Below are positions 1 through 8,154 of a DNA stretch of 64,000 nt, in pieces; the stretch's first letter is position 1, and the number at the start of each line of letters is the position of its first letter. The notes under the pieces were generated by a model, which searched no databases, had not been told where the DNA came from, and saw only the letters and a program-made list of their open reading frames with translations. Source of the stretch: Rhodosalinus sp041365695 (GTDB taxonomy: Bacteria; Pseudomonadota; Alphaproteobacteria; Rhodobacterales; Rhodobacteraceae). A program made the position numbers and the translations under genes. The stretch covers positions 1 to 64,000 of the forward strand of contig NZ_JBGFSJ010000008.1 in the NCBI RefSeq assembly GCF_041365695.1, read 5' to 3'.

Positions 1-1339
1 CTTCTGGGGCATTCCTTCGTCCTCCATCTGGCTCGAAAGCCTACTTCAGGGAGGACCACTTTTCAGGGGGCAGGCCAGTTCGGACGGCGGTCTGCTGGTG
101 ATGCGCGAGCTGGATGACACGCTTGGGCTGTCCGATCTGGCGTCAGCGGCGCTGCGCGATACCCGTCGCGGCAAGAATGCGGTCCACCGGCTCGACGGGC
201 TGTTCCGGCAATCGGTGTTCGGGCGGTTGGCCGGATACGAGGATGTGAACGATGCTGACCGCCTGGCCACCGACCCGGTCATGCGTCAGGTTGTCGGCAG
301 CAGGGCTGTCGACGCGCAAGCAGCTTCGGCTTCCCAAATGGGTCGGTTTGAGACCGAGACACTTGCCTTGCCCGAGAACCGGACGGCGCTGGCCGAGCTG
401 AACGGCCAATGGATCGACCGGTTTCATGACCGCAACGTGTTGAAGTATATCGTGCTGGACATGGACAGCTCGGTCAGCCCGACCCATGGCGATCAGGAAG
501 GTGCCGCCTGGAATGGGCATTTCGACTGCACCTGTTATCATCCCAACTTCTTGTTCAACCAGTTCGGCACGCTGGAACGCTGCGCCCTGCGGCCTGGCAA
601 CGTCCACAGCGCCGATGGTTGGCGCGACGTCCTCGACCCCGTCATCGCCCGGTATGCCGAGCGCGACATCATGAAGTTCTTCCGAGCCGATGCCGCCTAT
701 GCGACCCCGGACCTATATGAGCGCCTTGAAGAGGCGGACTATTTCTACGCCATCCGGCTACCCACGAATGCCGTCCTGCGCGAGAAGATCGCGCATCAGT
801 TGACCCGGCCCGTCGGGCGGCCGTCAAAGACCAAGGTGAAGCGGTTTTACGAGGACTTCCAGTATCAGGCGCAGAGCTGGGACAAGCCTCGTAGTGTCAT
901 TGCCAAGATCGAATGGCATCCGGGCGAGCTGTTCCCGCGTGTTGGCTTCATCGTCACCAATCTGCCGATGGAGCCAGACTGGGTGGTGCGGTTCTATAAC
1001 CAGCGCGGCACCGCCGAGCAGCACATCAAGGAAGGCAAATACGCCTTCAACTGGACGCGGCTGTCATGCCGAAGGTTCGGCGACAACGAGGTGCGGCTGC
1101 AGTTGCACGCCCTGGCCTACAACCTGGCCACCTTCCTGCGCGCCGTCGCGCTGCCCGAGGAGATGGCCGACTGGTCGCTCACCAGCCTGCAACTCAAGCT
1201 GATCAAGACAGGGGCCCGCGTTGTGCGCCATGCCCGGGCGATCACCTTCCAACTCTCCGAGGCCGCGGTCTCCGGTCCGATGGTGCGCGCCATCCTGGCC
1301 GCCATCCACCGACTGCGAGCGCCACCGTCATGCGCATGA
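1..1339 (+). CDS. IS1380-family transposase, 5' end cut by window edge
   Basis: DDE transposase that moves an insertion sequence. The frame is open from base 2; a start shown at 98 (GTG) would cut into conserved sequence, because the upstream codons read SSDGGLLVMRELD, a typical N-terminal motif of the family. About 445 residues are visible, close to full family length, so only a few N-terminal residues should be missing. A YIVLDMDSS block near residue 150 of the visible protein looks like the first catalytic Asp region, and NQRGTAEQHIKEGK near the C-terminus is the Glu-containing motif. There is no frameshift in the visible part, so the element may be active. The family assignment comes from recalled motif patterns. 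Confidence 0.88.
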   Translation, partial: FWGIPSSSIWLESLLQGGPLFRGQASSDGGLLVMRELDDTLGLSDLASAALRDTRRGKNAVHRLDGLFRQSVFGRLAGYEDVNDADRLATDPVMRQVVGSRAVDAQAASASQMGRFETETLALPENRTALAELNGQWIDRFHDRNVLKYIVLDMDSSVSPTHGDQEGAAWNGHFDCTCYHPNFLFNQFGTLERCALRPGNVHSADGWRDVLDPVIARYAERDIMKFFRADAAYATPDLYERLEEADYFYAIRLPTNAVLREKIAHQLTRPVGRPSKTKVKRFYEDFQYQAQSWDKPRSVIAKIEWHPGELFPRVGFIVTNLPMEPDWVVRFYNQRGTAEQHIKEGKYAFNWTRLSCRRFGDNEVRLQLHALAYNLATFLRAVALPEEMADWSLTSLQLKLIKTGARVVRHARAITFQLSEAAVSGPMVRAILAAIHRLRAPPSCA

Positions 1340-1551
1340 CCGCGATCCACGCTCAAACTGAACGAAAGCGGCTGGACAGGTCTGTCCGCTGCGCTGAAAA
1401 CCGACGCCGCCAGGCAAACACGCTGCGGATTCGTGGCCCGATCCACCCGGTTCCAGCTGTCTGCGCGACTGCACACGGCGCTCAGGGCGAAAAACGCTTG
1501 ATCAAAGGGCAAAATCAGGCGACCTTGACGTCAGACGGCACGCCACTTGGG
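1..1551 (+). mobile_element. IS1380-like insertion sequence, right part
   Basis: The element contains the transposase and extends rightward into the wecE-like gene. The right boundary lies between the transposase stop (1339) and about 1560, where aminotransferase homology (FNKPS) begins. The left end is outside the window, so no terminal inverted repeat or target duplication could be matched. Bases 1340-1551 carry no recognisable gene. The end coordinate is an estimate. Confidence 0.5.
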
Positions 1552-2628
1552 GAATATCGGTTCAACAAGCCGTCGATCGTTGGGCGAGAATTTCACTGTA
1601 TCGAAGAGGCGCTCGAGCGTGGTCAGTTGTCAGGCGACGGGAATTTCACAAAGCAGTGCAACGCCCGCATTGCCGAACTGACCGGTTCCGACGTCGCATT
1701 GCTCACCCACTCCTGCACGGCTGCGCTGGAGATGGCGGCGATCCTCTGCGACCTGAAGCCAGGGGATGAGGTGATCATGCCCTCGTTCACCTTCGTGTCG
1801 ACCGCGAATGCTGTCGCCCTGCGCGGCGCGACCCCGGTGTTCGTGGACATTGACCCGCGCCATTTTCGCGGTCCACTATGCCGGCTTCCCCGCCGACATG
1901 GACCGCTTGAACGAAATCGCGCGGGGGCGTGGCCTGAGGGTCGTCGAGGATGCAGCGCAAGCCCTGGGCTCGACCTACAAGGGGCGCCCGGCCGGCAGCC
2001 TCGGCGACATGGCCGCCTTAGCTTTCACGAGACCAAGAACATCATCAGCGGCGAAGGCGGCGCCCTGACCGTCAACGTGCAGGATCTGACCGAACGCGCC
2101 GAGATCATCCGCGAGAAGGGCACGAACCGGTCGCGCTTCCTGCGTGGGCAGGTGAACAAGTACACCTGGGTGGATATCGGTTCGTCCTTCCTGCCCGGGG
2201 AACTGGTGGAGGCGTTCCTCTTCGCGCAACTCGAGCAGGAAAAACTGATCCGTGAAACCCGTCTTTCGCTTTTCGACCGCTATGCAGCAGCTTTCGCTGA
2301 CCTAGAACAGCGCGAGCGGGTTGCGCTGCCGTGGTACTCGGGCGAGGTGACCGGCAACGGGCACATGTTCTATCTCATGATGCGGGATATCGACGACCGC
2401 GATGCGCTGATCGCGCATCTGCGCGAGGCCGGGATCATCGCGCCGTTCCATTATGTTCCCCTACACAGCGCGCCAGGGGGCCGAAGGTTTGGCCGCGCCG
2501 AGGGTGATTTGGCGGTAACCGACTCCACCTACGCCCGCCTAATCCGCCTCCCGCTCTATGTCACGCTGGGCGACGAGATCGGCCGCGTAATCGACGTTAC
2601 CAGCGCCTGGTTGGGCGCGAATTCCTGA
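1552..2628 (+). pseudogene. wecE: wecE-like sugar nucleotide aminotransferase, frameshifted
   Basis: Remnant of a DegT/DnrJ/EryC1-family PLP enzyme, closest to WecE (dTDP-4-amino-4,6-dideoxygalactose transaminase). Visible family blocks are FNKPSIVG, THSCTAALEMAA, PGDEVIMPSFTFVSTANA, then SFHETKN with the PLP lysine, REKGTNRS and NAHMF-like and FHYVPLH blocks. Between about 1855 and 1868 roughly 25 family residues are missing and the reading frame shifts; AVHYAGFPADMD continues in frame +2. At about 2018-2024 a one-base loss returns it to the original frame just before SFHETKN. No in-frame stop occurs, so a full-length but scrambled protein could be read. The native start is absent, displaced by the insertion sequence. 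Probably non-functional. Confidence 0.85.
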
Positions 2629-2638
2629 GGTCAGGGTC

Positions 2639-3211
2639 ATGGCGTACCTTTCGGACGACGCGTTGCGCGCAATGGGCTTTGCCGCACTCGGCAGGAACGT
2701 GAAGATCAGCGACAAGGCCGCCATTTACGGTGCCGATAAGATGCGGATTGGCGACAATAGCCGGATCGACGATTTCTGCGTCGTATCGGGTAAGGTTGAA
2801 ATAGGGAGAAACGTTCATTTAGCGCCATTTTGTTTAGTTGCTGGTGGCGAGCCAGGAGTTTCCTTCGGGGATTTTTCGGGCTTAGCGTATGGCGCAAAAA
2901 TATTTGCGCAGTCTGATGATTACAGTGGGCGAACCATGACTAACCCGACGGTTCCCAAAGAGTGGAAAGCTGAGAAGTTTGCCAAGGTTGAAGTCGGACG
3001 TCATGTGATCGTGGGGACAGACAGCGTAATCTGCCCCGGTGTAATTGTAGCAGAGGGGACGGCCGTGGGTGCCATGTCGCTTGTTCTGCTATCTACAGAT
3101 GCGTGGTCCATATATGTCGGCAACCCGGCACGAAAGCTCCGCGAGCGAAAACGCGATCTGCTTGAGCTAGAACGTGAATATTTGGCCAAAGAGGCTCAGC
3201 TTGGCCGGTAG
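2639..3211 (+). CDS. hexapeptide-repeat sugar acyltransferase
   Basis: A 190-residue left-handed beta-helix acyltransferase of the maltose/galactoside O-acetyltransferase (LbH) type. Isoleucine-patch repeats are visible (IYGADKMRIGD, VEIGRNVHLAPF, VEVGRHVIVGTDSVICPGVIVAEGTAVGA as successive turns), followed by the usual VGNPAR end motif and a charged C-terminal helix. It starts 10 bases after the wecE-like pseudogene and is AT-richer than the surroundings, as polysaccharide genes often are. It probably acetylates a surface amino-sugar or its nucleotide precursor; the substrate is inference. The gene looks intact but its pathway partners are broken. Confidence 0.75.
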   Translation: MAYLSDDALRAMGFAALGRNVKISDKAAIYGADKMRIGDNSRIDDFCVVSGKVEIGRNVHLAPFCLVAGGEPGVSFGDFSGLAYGAKIFAQSDDYSGRTMTNPTVPKEWKAEKFAKVEVGRHVIVGTDSVICPGVIVAEGTAVGAMSLVLLSTDAWSIYVGNPARKLRERKRDLLELEREYLAKEAQLGR

Positions 3212-3752
3212 CAACAATTATATTGTGTACACATTCTCGTGGAACGAGAATAACGGCGGTGTCATTTTCATGCACAATCTTGTGCATGAGCTGAACCGGA
3301 TGGGGGAACGTGCTTTCCCGTGGAAGGCCGCGCCGATCTACAAGCCGGGTCGACGTCAGCGCCTGCGCAACTGGTTGCGCCCGGAGCCGCTGGTCACAAA
3401 CCCCATGCTGAACACACCAGTCGCGCGTCGACGGGATCTTTCCGCGGACTCAATCGTCATCTATCCTGAGCTTGTGCGAGGTAATCCGCTGAACGCGCGG
3501 TACGTCGTGCGGTGGCTCCTGTACAAGCCCGGCCTCCTTTATCCTTTCGACTTCGGACCCGGAGAGATGTTTTTCCGCGCCGGAGAGATGTCGGATTCCT
3601 TCAGGGCGAATTGTCAGGGATACGGCCTGGAGTTCGGCACCGAAGCCTTCGCAAACTGCATGATTGAGCAAGAGCGCCTTTGGCAACAGAAGGCAGCTGT
3701 TGGAATGGCGATTGACCTGCCCCAACCAATTCATGCGTTCAAAGTAACATGA
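3174..3752 (+). pseudogene. truncated glycosyltransferase-like protein
   Basis: About 145 N-terminal residues look like the start of a Rossmann-type glycosyltransferase: YIVYTFSWNENNGGVIFMHNL, where a GG motif precedes a helix ending in the LNRMGE segment. After about position 3600 (FRAGEMSD) the sequence no longer resembles a glycosyltransferase and the frame stops at 3752, far short of the usual 350-400 residues. It overlaps the acyltransferase by 38 bases. A second start nearer 3200 is possible. The downstream half was probably lost when the neighbouring integrative element or another rearrangement arrived. The specific family is uncertain. Confidence 0.55.
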
Positions 3753-3816
3753 CGGCAACGACTCTGCTTCATGAGAAGTCTGTAGCGAAGCATGACTCGC
3801 GCCTCGGACTTCCCAG

Positions 3817-4077
3817 CTAACCCTTCAACTTCCGCGCCTCGCGTCCCAAGGCATTAACCAGCTTGCGCAGCGCAACGGCTTCCCCGCTCCGCGCGCCGTG
3901 CTTCCAGTTCGAGTTCGCCGGTCCCGGTCGAGCCCCGCCGCGCGCGCCATGCATCCGGCAGACGGTCCAGCCGCGAACGGCAGGGGCACGACAAGGCTTC
4001 CCACTGCGCTTGGACCGGGCGGTGCACCGGGGTGCAGCATTCGCCGCGTGCATGGGGTCGCCGTCACTTTTCTTCAT
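3817..4077 (-). CDS. small Cys/His-rich element protein (HGxR-type)
   Basis: An 86-residue basic protein. It contains RCTARSKRSGKPCRAPAV, then CRMHG followed by Gly/Ala/Pro-rich sequence ending in NWKHG. This pattern (C-x8-C, C-x2-HG, KHG) is common in small proteins at the ends of alphaproteobacterial prophages and islands, sometimes annotated near terminase genes. The function is unknown; the Cys/His spacing suggests metal or nucleic acid binding. The start at 4077 was chosen because its ATG lies inside the last codons of the upstream gene (14-base overlap), as for the other genes here. Confidence 0.65.
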   Translation of the reverse strand: MKKSDGDPMHAANAAPRCTARSKRSGKPCRAPAVRGWTVCRMHGARGGARPGPANSNWKHGARSGEAVALRKLVNALGREARKLKG

Positions 4078-4618
4078 GCCCCCCACCCCCGGTCTGGACC
4101 GCTCCCACAATCGCCTGCCCGCCATCCTCCACCGTGACGCGCTCGACGCGCACGACCTGTTGTGCCTTGGCGCGGTAGCGCTTCAGCGTGTCCATCTGGA
4201 CCGCGAAGGTTCGCGCGGCCTTGCTGAGAGCCCTCTCAATGGAGTCCTGTTGCGGGATGGTCTCGCAGTGGTTCATGCGCCGCGACAGCGCCATCATGAG
4301 TTGGTGCGTCGCCGCCATCTGCGTCAGCAGCATCGCCTCCGCCGGGTCCTCGGGCTGCATCGCGTCGAGGTAGCCCAGCGCGAAGTTGGTGGCCTTCTCG
4401 TCAATCTGCTTGCCATGCGAGCCCAGCGCTGCGGCCTGCTCGACAAGCCCGGTCATCACCGCCCGATTTTTGCAAGCCGCCTCGAGGCCATCGAAGTCTC
4501 CGGAGACCCGAACGTTGAGGGCGCCGTCATCCGCCCATTCCAGGCTCGCCTGTGGCGTCTCGCGGCTCTCAATCTCGGGCGCACTCGCATCTGGCGCTCT
4601 GCTCAATTCCTTCGTCAT
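4064..4618 (-). CDS. conserved element protein, unknown function
   Basis: A 184-residue, mostly helical protein. The C-terminal block KAQQVVRVERVTVEDGGQAIVGAV is a segment I recognise from uncharacterised proteins of alphaproteobacterial islands and prophages; the acidic N-terminus is variable. No enzymatic motif is visible. It overlaps the small Cys/His gene downstream by 14 bases and the 56-residue gene upstream by 4 bases, so the genes are probably translated together. Confidence 0.65.
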   Translation of the reverse strand: MTKELSRAPDASAPEIESRETPQASLEWADDGALNVRVSGDFDGLEAACKNRAVMTGLVEQAAALGSHGKQIDEKATNFALGYLDAMQPEDPAEAMLLTQMAATHQLMMALSRRMNHCETIPQQDSIERALSKAARTFAVQMDTLKRYRAKAQQVVRVERVTVEDGGQAIVGAVQTGGGGHEEK

Positions 4619-4785
4619 GTCATTCTCCTTCCGGGTTCATCCAGCCCTTCGAGACGCCGCACCAACGCCGTGCGCGCCTCGACTTCGTCCCAAACAGCCT
4701 CGATGGCCTCGGGCGTGCGGGCGATGCCGTCCGGGTCCTCGAGACGGGCGTAGGTCAGACGGACGAGCGGGTCAGGCGAACTCAT
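4615..4785 (-). CDS. 56-residue hypothetical element protein
   Basis: A short helical ORF beginning MSSPDPLVRLTYARLED. I chose the start at 4785 over the longer alternative at 4836 because it gives a short overlap with the end of the ATPase gene, matching the spacing of this operon. It ends with a 4-base overlap into the next gene. No known domain is visible. It may be a small structural or regulatory protein of the element. Confidence 0.5.
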   Translation of the reverse strand: MSSPDPLVRLTYARLEDPDGIARTPEAIEAVWDEVEARTALVRRLEGLDEPGRRMT

Positions 4786-6373
4786 CGGGGTCGCCTCCCG
4801 TCGAAAGGCCGCCATAGCCATTGAGCGGCCGACCACCTACGCTCAGGCACCGCCGCCGCGCCCCTTCCCCGGCCACCGGGGGCGAATTTTCTGCCACATT
4901 GCCATTTCCCTTATTTTTCCGTGGCTTAGACGTGGAAAAACCGTGTTTTTCGTCTATGCCCGTGGCAGAAAATTTTTCGCCTAACTCATTGTTTTCATTG
5001 GCTTGTGGCAATGTGGCAAAATTTTCGGGGGTGGGCGCGGAGGCATAGCGACGGAAGGCGTCCTCCACCTGATCGCGGAGATAGCCCTGCACCTCGCCTC
5101 CTCGGAAGCGCACCTTCCGCGCCTGGACGCCGTAGGGCTTCAGGAGCTTCGTCAACGTATGCGCCGTGGCAGGCTTCCCGTGCCGCCACTCCGCCCAGGG
5201 CCGGTCCTCCATGGCGCGGATCTCGCCGAGCACGTAGGTGCGCCCGAGCCGGTCCTCGCCGTCCCGCCCGAAAAGATACCAGAGGTCGCGCAGGAGCATG
5301 ACAGCCGCCGGCGCCGTCTCGTCGTCGTCCCCGGCGGCCTCTGAGCGCGCATGGTATCCTGCCGCAAGCCGTTCCGGCCAGGGCTCGCCGAGGGCGCCGG
5401 CGATGCGCCAGAGCGGCGTGAAGTTGTCGCGCCGGCGGTCGTCGCCGCTCTCCGGTGGCTCGGCGTCGTCAGCCTCGATGCGCCGCGCGTTGTCCCGCGC
5501 CCAGCGCAGGGCTTGCCGGCGCATCCGCAACATCTCCGCGTGAAGGTCTTTGGGCATCCGCTCAACGGCTTCGCCGCTCAGCCTCCGCCGCAGGGAGATG
5601 ATGATGCTCCGGCTCTCGAGCGTGTCGCGCTGCCCGCCGATGCCCGAGATGACCATCGGCGTCCAGGTCGAGAAGGCGACCGGCTTGCGCTCGCCGTCTA
5701 TCTCCTCGACGCGGATAACCTTGGCCTGCCGCCGGGTGTGGCCCGAGTTCAGGATGCCCGTCAGCTCGGGGTTGTCCGTCATCCAGGTGTCGGCCTCGTC
5801 GAGAACCAGCGTCGGCTTCCATGTCTCGATGGCGCGAAAGACGCCCGCGGCCGAACAGCTCGATAGGTAGAGGCCGCGGTGCGCCATCGCCTCGATGACT
5901 TCGCAGAGCGTTGACTTCCCGCAGCCTTTTTCCGGGCTCGTGACCATGATGCGCGGCCAGACGCGCCAGACGTCCATGAGGTAGGTGCCGAGAATCCATA
6001 ACGCCGCGGCGGTCGCGTCGTGGTGCGAGGCGAAGGCGACGTGCGCGGTCAGGCGCTCGCGTATCTCTTCGGCGAGCGAGGCGCCGACCACCTCGTCGGG
6101 CCAGGGCTCGAGGTGCTCCTCAATGAGCTCAGGCGGCTCGTCATCAAGGGCCTGGCGAGGGCGCGCCTCGCGCACCATCCGGTCGAGCACCGAGACGCGG
6201 ATCCCGAGCGCACGGGCCTCGGCCTCGCGCTGCACCTCGTAGTCGAGCGGGTCAAGGTCCGCGAGCTCGGCGACCCGGCCGCGCACGGCCTTCGCGTCCG
6301 TATCGCTCCCATTCGGAAGGTCGACCTGGCCGCCCGCGCCGAGCGCGAAGGGGTCATCTTGAATGTCACTCAT
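4772..6373 (-). CDS. DUF3631 P-loop ATPase (element replication protein)
   Basis: A 533-residue protein. A helical N-terminal segment (about 1-110) precedes a P-loop ATPase domain with Walker A SPEKGCGKST at about residue 150 and LVLDEADTW (Walker B) about 45 residues later. A polar motif SNxGHTR-like (ILNSGHTRR) and RSIIISLRRR (arginine finger region) follow. This is the DUF3631 family, found in mobile elements and often attached to primase-helicase modules. Here there is no TOPRIM or primase domain, so it must act alone or with a host primase. The C-terminal 100 residues are low complexity and Asn/Lys-rich, unlike the core. The start at 6373 overlaps the upstream gene by 4 bases. Confidence 0.8.
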   Translation of the reverse strand: MSDIQDDPFALGAGGQVDLPNGSDTDAKAVRGRVAELADLDPLDYEVQREAEARALGIRVSVLDRMVREARPRQALDDEPPELIEEHLEPWPDEVVGASLAEEIRERLTAHVAFASHHDATAAALWILGTYLMDVWRVWPRIMVTSPEKGCGKSTLCEVIEAMAHRGLYLSSCSAAGVFRAIETWKPTLVLDEADTWMTDNPELTGILNSGHTRRQAKVIRVEEIDGERKPVAFSTWTPMVISGIGGQRDTLESRSIIISLRRRLSGEAVERMPKDLHAEMLRMRRQALRWARDNARRIEADDAEPPESGDDRRRDNFTPLWRIAGALGEPWPERLAAGYHARSEAAGDDDETAPAAVMLLRDLWYLFGRDGEDRLGRTYVLGEIRAMEDRPWAEWRHGKPATAHTLTKLLKPYGVQARKVRFRGGEVQGYLRDQVEDAFRRYASAPTPENFATLPQANENNELGEKFSATGIDEKHGFSTSKPRKNKGNGNVAENSPPVAGEGARRRCLSVGGRPLNGYGGLSTGGDPDEFA

Positions 6374-6738
6374 CGGGCGGCCCTCCCTGCCCACTTGGCG
6401 AATGCGCGACGGTCGCCCGGCTCGAGCGTGCGGAAGGCCGCAGTCGCGTAGGCGCGGCGCTCGTCCCGAGAGGCGAGGCGCGCCCAAAAATCCGCATCCT
6501 CCCGCGGATCGCTCCACGGCGGCAGGGGCGGCCCGGCGGCCGGTAGTGCGATACCGACCACGCTGACGGCCACATCCTCCGGCAGCGAGCGGAGCGCGGC
6601 CCAGGCGAGGGCCGCGTGCTCATCGGGCTCGAGGCGGGACGTGAGTGCCGCGCCCAATTCTGCCCATGAGTCCGGGCACGGGTGCGCCCGGAGCGCCTCG
6701 CCGATGGCGGAGTCGAGGGATCGAGTTTCTGTGCTCAT
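6370..6738 (-). CDS. 122-residue hypothetical element protein
   Basis: A small acidic helical protein, beginning MSTETRSLDSAIGEALRA and containing WAELGAALTSRLEPDEHAALAW. It resembles uncharacterised proteins encoded just upstream of DUF3631 genes in rhodobacteral islands. The start at 6738 overlaps the stop of a 34-codon ORF by 4 bases (ATGA), and the stop overlaps the ATPase start. No motif indicates a function. Confidence 0.6.
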   Translation of the reverse strand: MSTETRSLDSAIGEALRAHPCPDSWAELGAALTSRLEPDEHAALAWAALRSLPEDVAVSVVGIALPAAGPPLPPWSDPREDADFWARLASRDERRAYATAAFRTLEPGDRRAFAKWAGRAAR

Positions 6739-6839
6739 GCCGGCCCTCCCCAGATGAGCGCAGCCAGCGCATTCGCCTGCGCCTCTGTCAGCCCGTGCAG
6801 ACGCATGAGAAGGCGGATGCGGAGTCTCTGCGCGGTCAT
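6735..6839 (-). CDS. 34-residue micro-ORF
   Basis: A 34-codon ORF, MTAQRLRIRLLMRLHGLTE followed by AQANALAALIWGGPA. It sits exactly between two element genes with 4-base overlaps at both ends (6735-6738 and 6836-6839), so translational coupling is likely. Similar short ORFs with a hydrophobic helix ending in LAALIWG occur in related islands, from memory. Function unknown; the overlaps are the main evidence that it is translated. Confidence 0.55.
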   Translation of the reverse strand: MTAQRLRIRLLMRLHGLTEAQANALAALIWGGPA

Positions 6840-7054
6840 GGCTGGCCCCCGTATTGCTCCGCGCAGTAGCGCTCCACGTCACGGGCGGCGCGAAGCGCCG
6901 CTTGCCAGTCCGGCACCTCGAACACGAGGCCGTCGTCGCGGTGCTCGTCCTGCCAGATTATCAGAGTCACGCCGCCGTCGCCGTTCTCTGCGAACTCGAG
7001 CAAATGCCCACCCGGCAGGCGACGCTCGCGGTGTAGTTCAAGGATTTTTGCCAT
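6836..7054 (-). CDS. 72-residue hypothetical element protein
   Basis: A small protein beginning MAKILELHRERRLPGGHLLEF and containing GGVTLIIWQDEHRDD. Its beta-alpha pattern would suit a small regulator or single-stranded DNA binding partner, but no family was recognised. The start at 7054 is preferred over 7156: it is the first Met after the region of unrelated composition and gives a compact operon. It is the first gene of the overlapping chain that leads to the ATPase. Confidence 0.5.
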   Translation of the reverse strand: MAKILELHRERRLPGGHLLEFAENGDGGVTLIIWQDEHRDDGLVFEVPDWQAALRAARDVERYCAEQYGGQP

Positions 7055-7168
7055 TTCTGCTCTTCCTCGTGATTGCCGAGGCCGAGCGCGTGGGGTACAA
7101 TGAAACCGTCTCACCAGACGCTTTCTTGAACTGCCCTCTGCCCCGTCGCGCTCCACCGCGGCGGGGTG

Positions 7169-7441
7169 TCAATTTTCGCGAGTTGTGCCTTTGTCGTGGT
7201 GGAGTTCCTTGGGGGCGCTCATGCCGTCCCCCCGCGTCTCACGGCTCTCCATCCACTCGCTCACGTCGCTTTCGCGCCAGGCGACAATGCGCGCGCCCAA
7301 CTTCACTGGCTGCGGAAATTCACCGCGCTTCATCCAATCGTAAAGCGTACTGCGCGAAAGACCGGTGCGGGCTTCCACCTCGGGTCGACGGAGTAGACGC
7401 TCCTGCTTAGCTGCAAGCAGAGTACGCATAGTCTCGGTCAT
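7169..7441 (-). CDS. AlpA-family helix-turn-helix regulator / excisionase
   Basis: A 90-residue MerR-like winged helix protein. The motif LLRRPEVEARTGLSRSTLYDW is the first HTH, followed by MKRGEFPQPVKLGARIVAWRESDV, the wing typical of AlpA and phage excisionases. It probably controls integrase and operon expression or directs excision. It lies downstream of the integrase and 199-residue gene and upstream of the short-ORF chain, the usual position in P4-like elements. Confidence 0.85.
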   Translation of the reverse strand: MTETMRTLLAAKQERLLRRPEVEARTGLSRSTLYDWMKRGEFPQPVKLGARIVAWRESDVSEWMESRETRGDGMSAPKELHHDKGTTREN

Positions 7442-7516
7442 TCTCGGCTCCCTTCAATTCCGATAGTGACCAAGACGAAAGGGCGGATTTGGCGACGCAG
7501 CAAGACTGGAAGAGTT

Positions 7517-7541
7517 GGCAAAACCGAAAGCGAGTTTTGCC
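7517..7541. repeat. 8-bp stem inverted repeat upstream of the AlpA gene
   Basis: GGCAAAAC (7517-7524) and GTTTTGCC (7534-7541) form a perfect 8-bp stem with a 9-base loop. It lies between the stop of the 199-residue gene and the start of the AlpA gene on the same strand. It could be a transcription attenuator or an operator for the element regulator. There is no run of U after it on the minus strand, so a simple terminator is less likely. Confidence 0.4.
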
Positions 7542-7554
7542 ATGGGGTTTTGAC

Positions 7555-8154
7555 CTATCTTTCTTGGCGGACGCGCCGTTTGAGAAGAGATTCTGATATG
7601 TCTTCCCCGATTTCCTCGCTCACACGCCGACGCGCGACCTCCCACTGGACACCAATTGCTTTGTGGCCATCTGGGTAAATCCTCCAATATGCCTCCGCGA
7701 CACCCGCGACGCGCGGACGCCCGCCCTTGCGAGGACAGCTCGATTGCCAGGAAATCCAATCTGTCGCCGCACTCCGGTCGACTACTGGTGTTTTGTCTCG
7801 GAACGGTGGATCGTGGTGCAGGAACGAGAGCTCACCCGTCCAGAACCCAGAATGGAAGGCATCCTCCCCGACATGGCGATACACGTTCCACTCTTGTGCC
7901 GGGATGATTGCGTCGTCTTGGAGAGTAACAGCGATAAGCCGACCGGAAATCAAGCTTGCGAGCGTCCGCTCATAAACCTCTGGAAGGTAGTCGAAAGACA
8001 AGTCTGTTCCATCTGGCGTCAATAGAATTTCCTGCGCATGTATGAGCTCTCGTATCAGAACCTTGTCGCGAGGGGCTAATGGCTCGCCCGGAGATATGTC
8101 GAAGAATGCCTTGGCACTATCAAGTGCACGGTCGATTTCGCTGCTACGCTTCAC
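7555..8154 (-). CDS. 199-residue unknown protein, possible cargo of the element
   Basis: No family recognised. The central part is Trp- and Tyr-rich (QEWNVYRHVGEDAF, FWTGELSFLHHDPPF). The C-terminal 55 residues, GRPRVAGVAEAYWRIYPDG onward, resemble the DNA-binding tail seen on several small island proteins (a GRPxx...AYxxxYPDG followed by a helix-turn-helix-like stretch). It overlaps the integrase stop by 4 bases, so the two are co-translated. Position between integrase and AlpA is a common cargo spot, so an accessory or anti-competitor role is possible but unproven. Confidence 0.55.
   Translation of the reverse strand: MKRSSEIDRALDSAKAFFDISPGEPLAPRDKVLIRELIHAQEILLTPDGTDLSFDYLPEVYERTLASLISGRLIAVTLQDDAIIPAQEWNVYRHVGEDAFHSGFWTGELSFLHHDPPFRDKTPVVDRSAATDWISWQSSCPRKGGRPRVAGVAEAYWRIYPDGHKAIGVQWEVARRRVSEEIGEDISESLLKRRVRQER

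Noticed and set aside
1066..2628. Single long fusion of transposase 3' region and aminotransferase
   Set aside because: The open frame crosses the insertion-sequence end and the frameshifted segment; there is no biological start, so it is treated as a pseudogene joined to the element.
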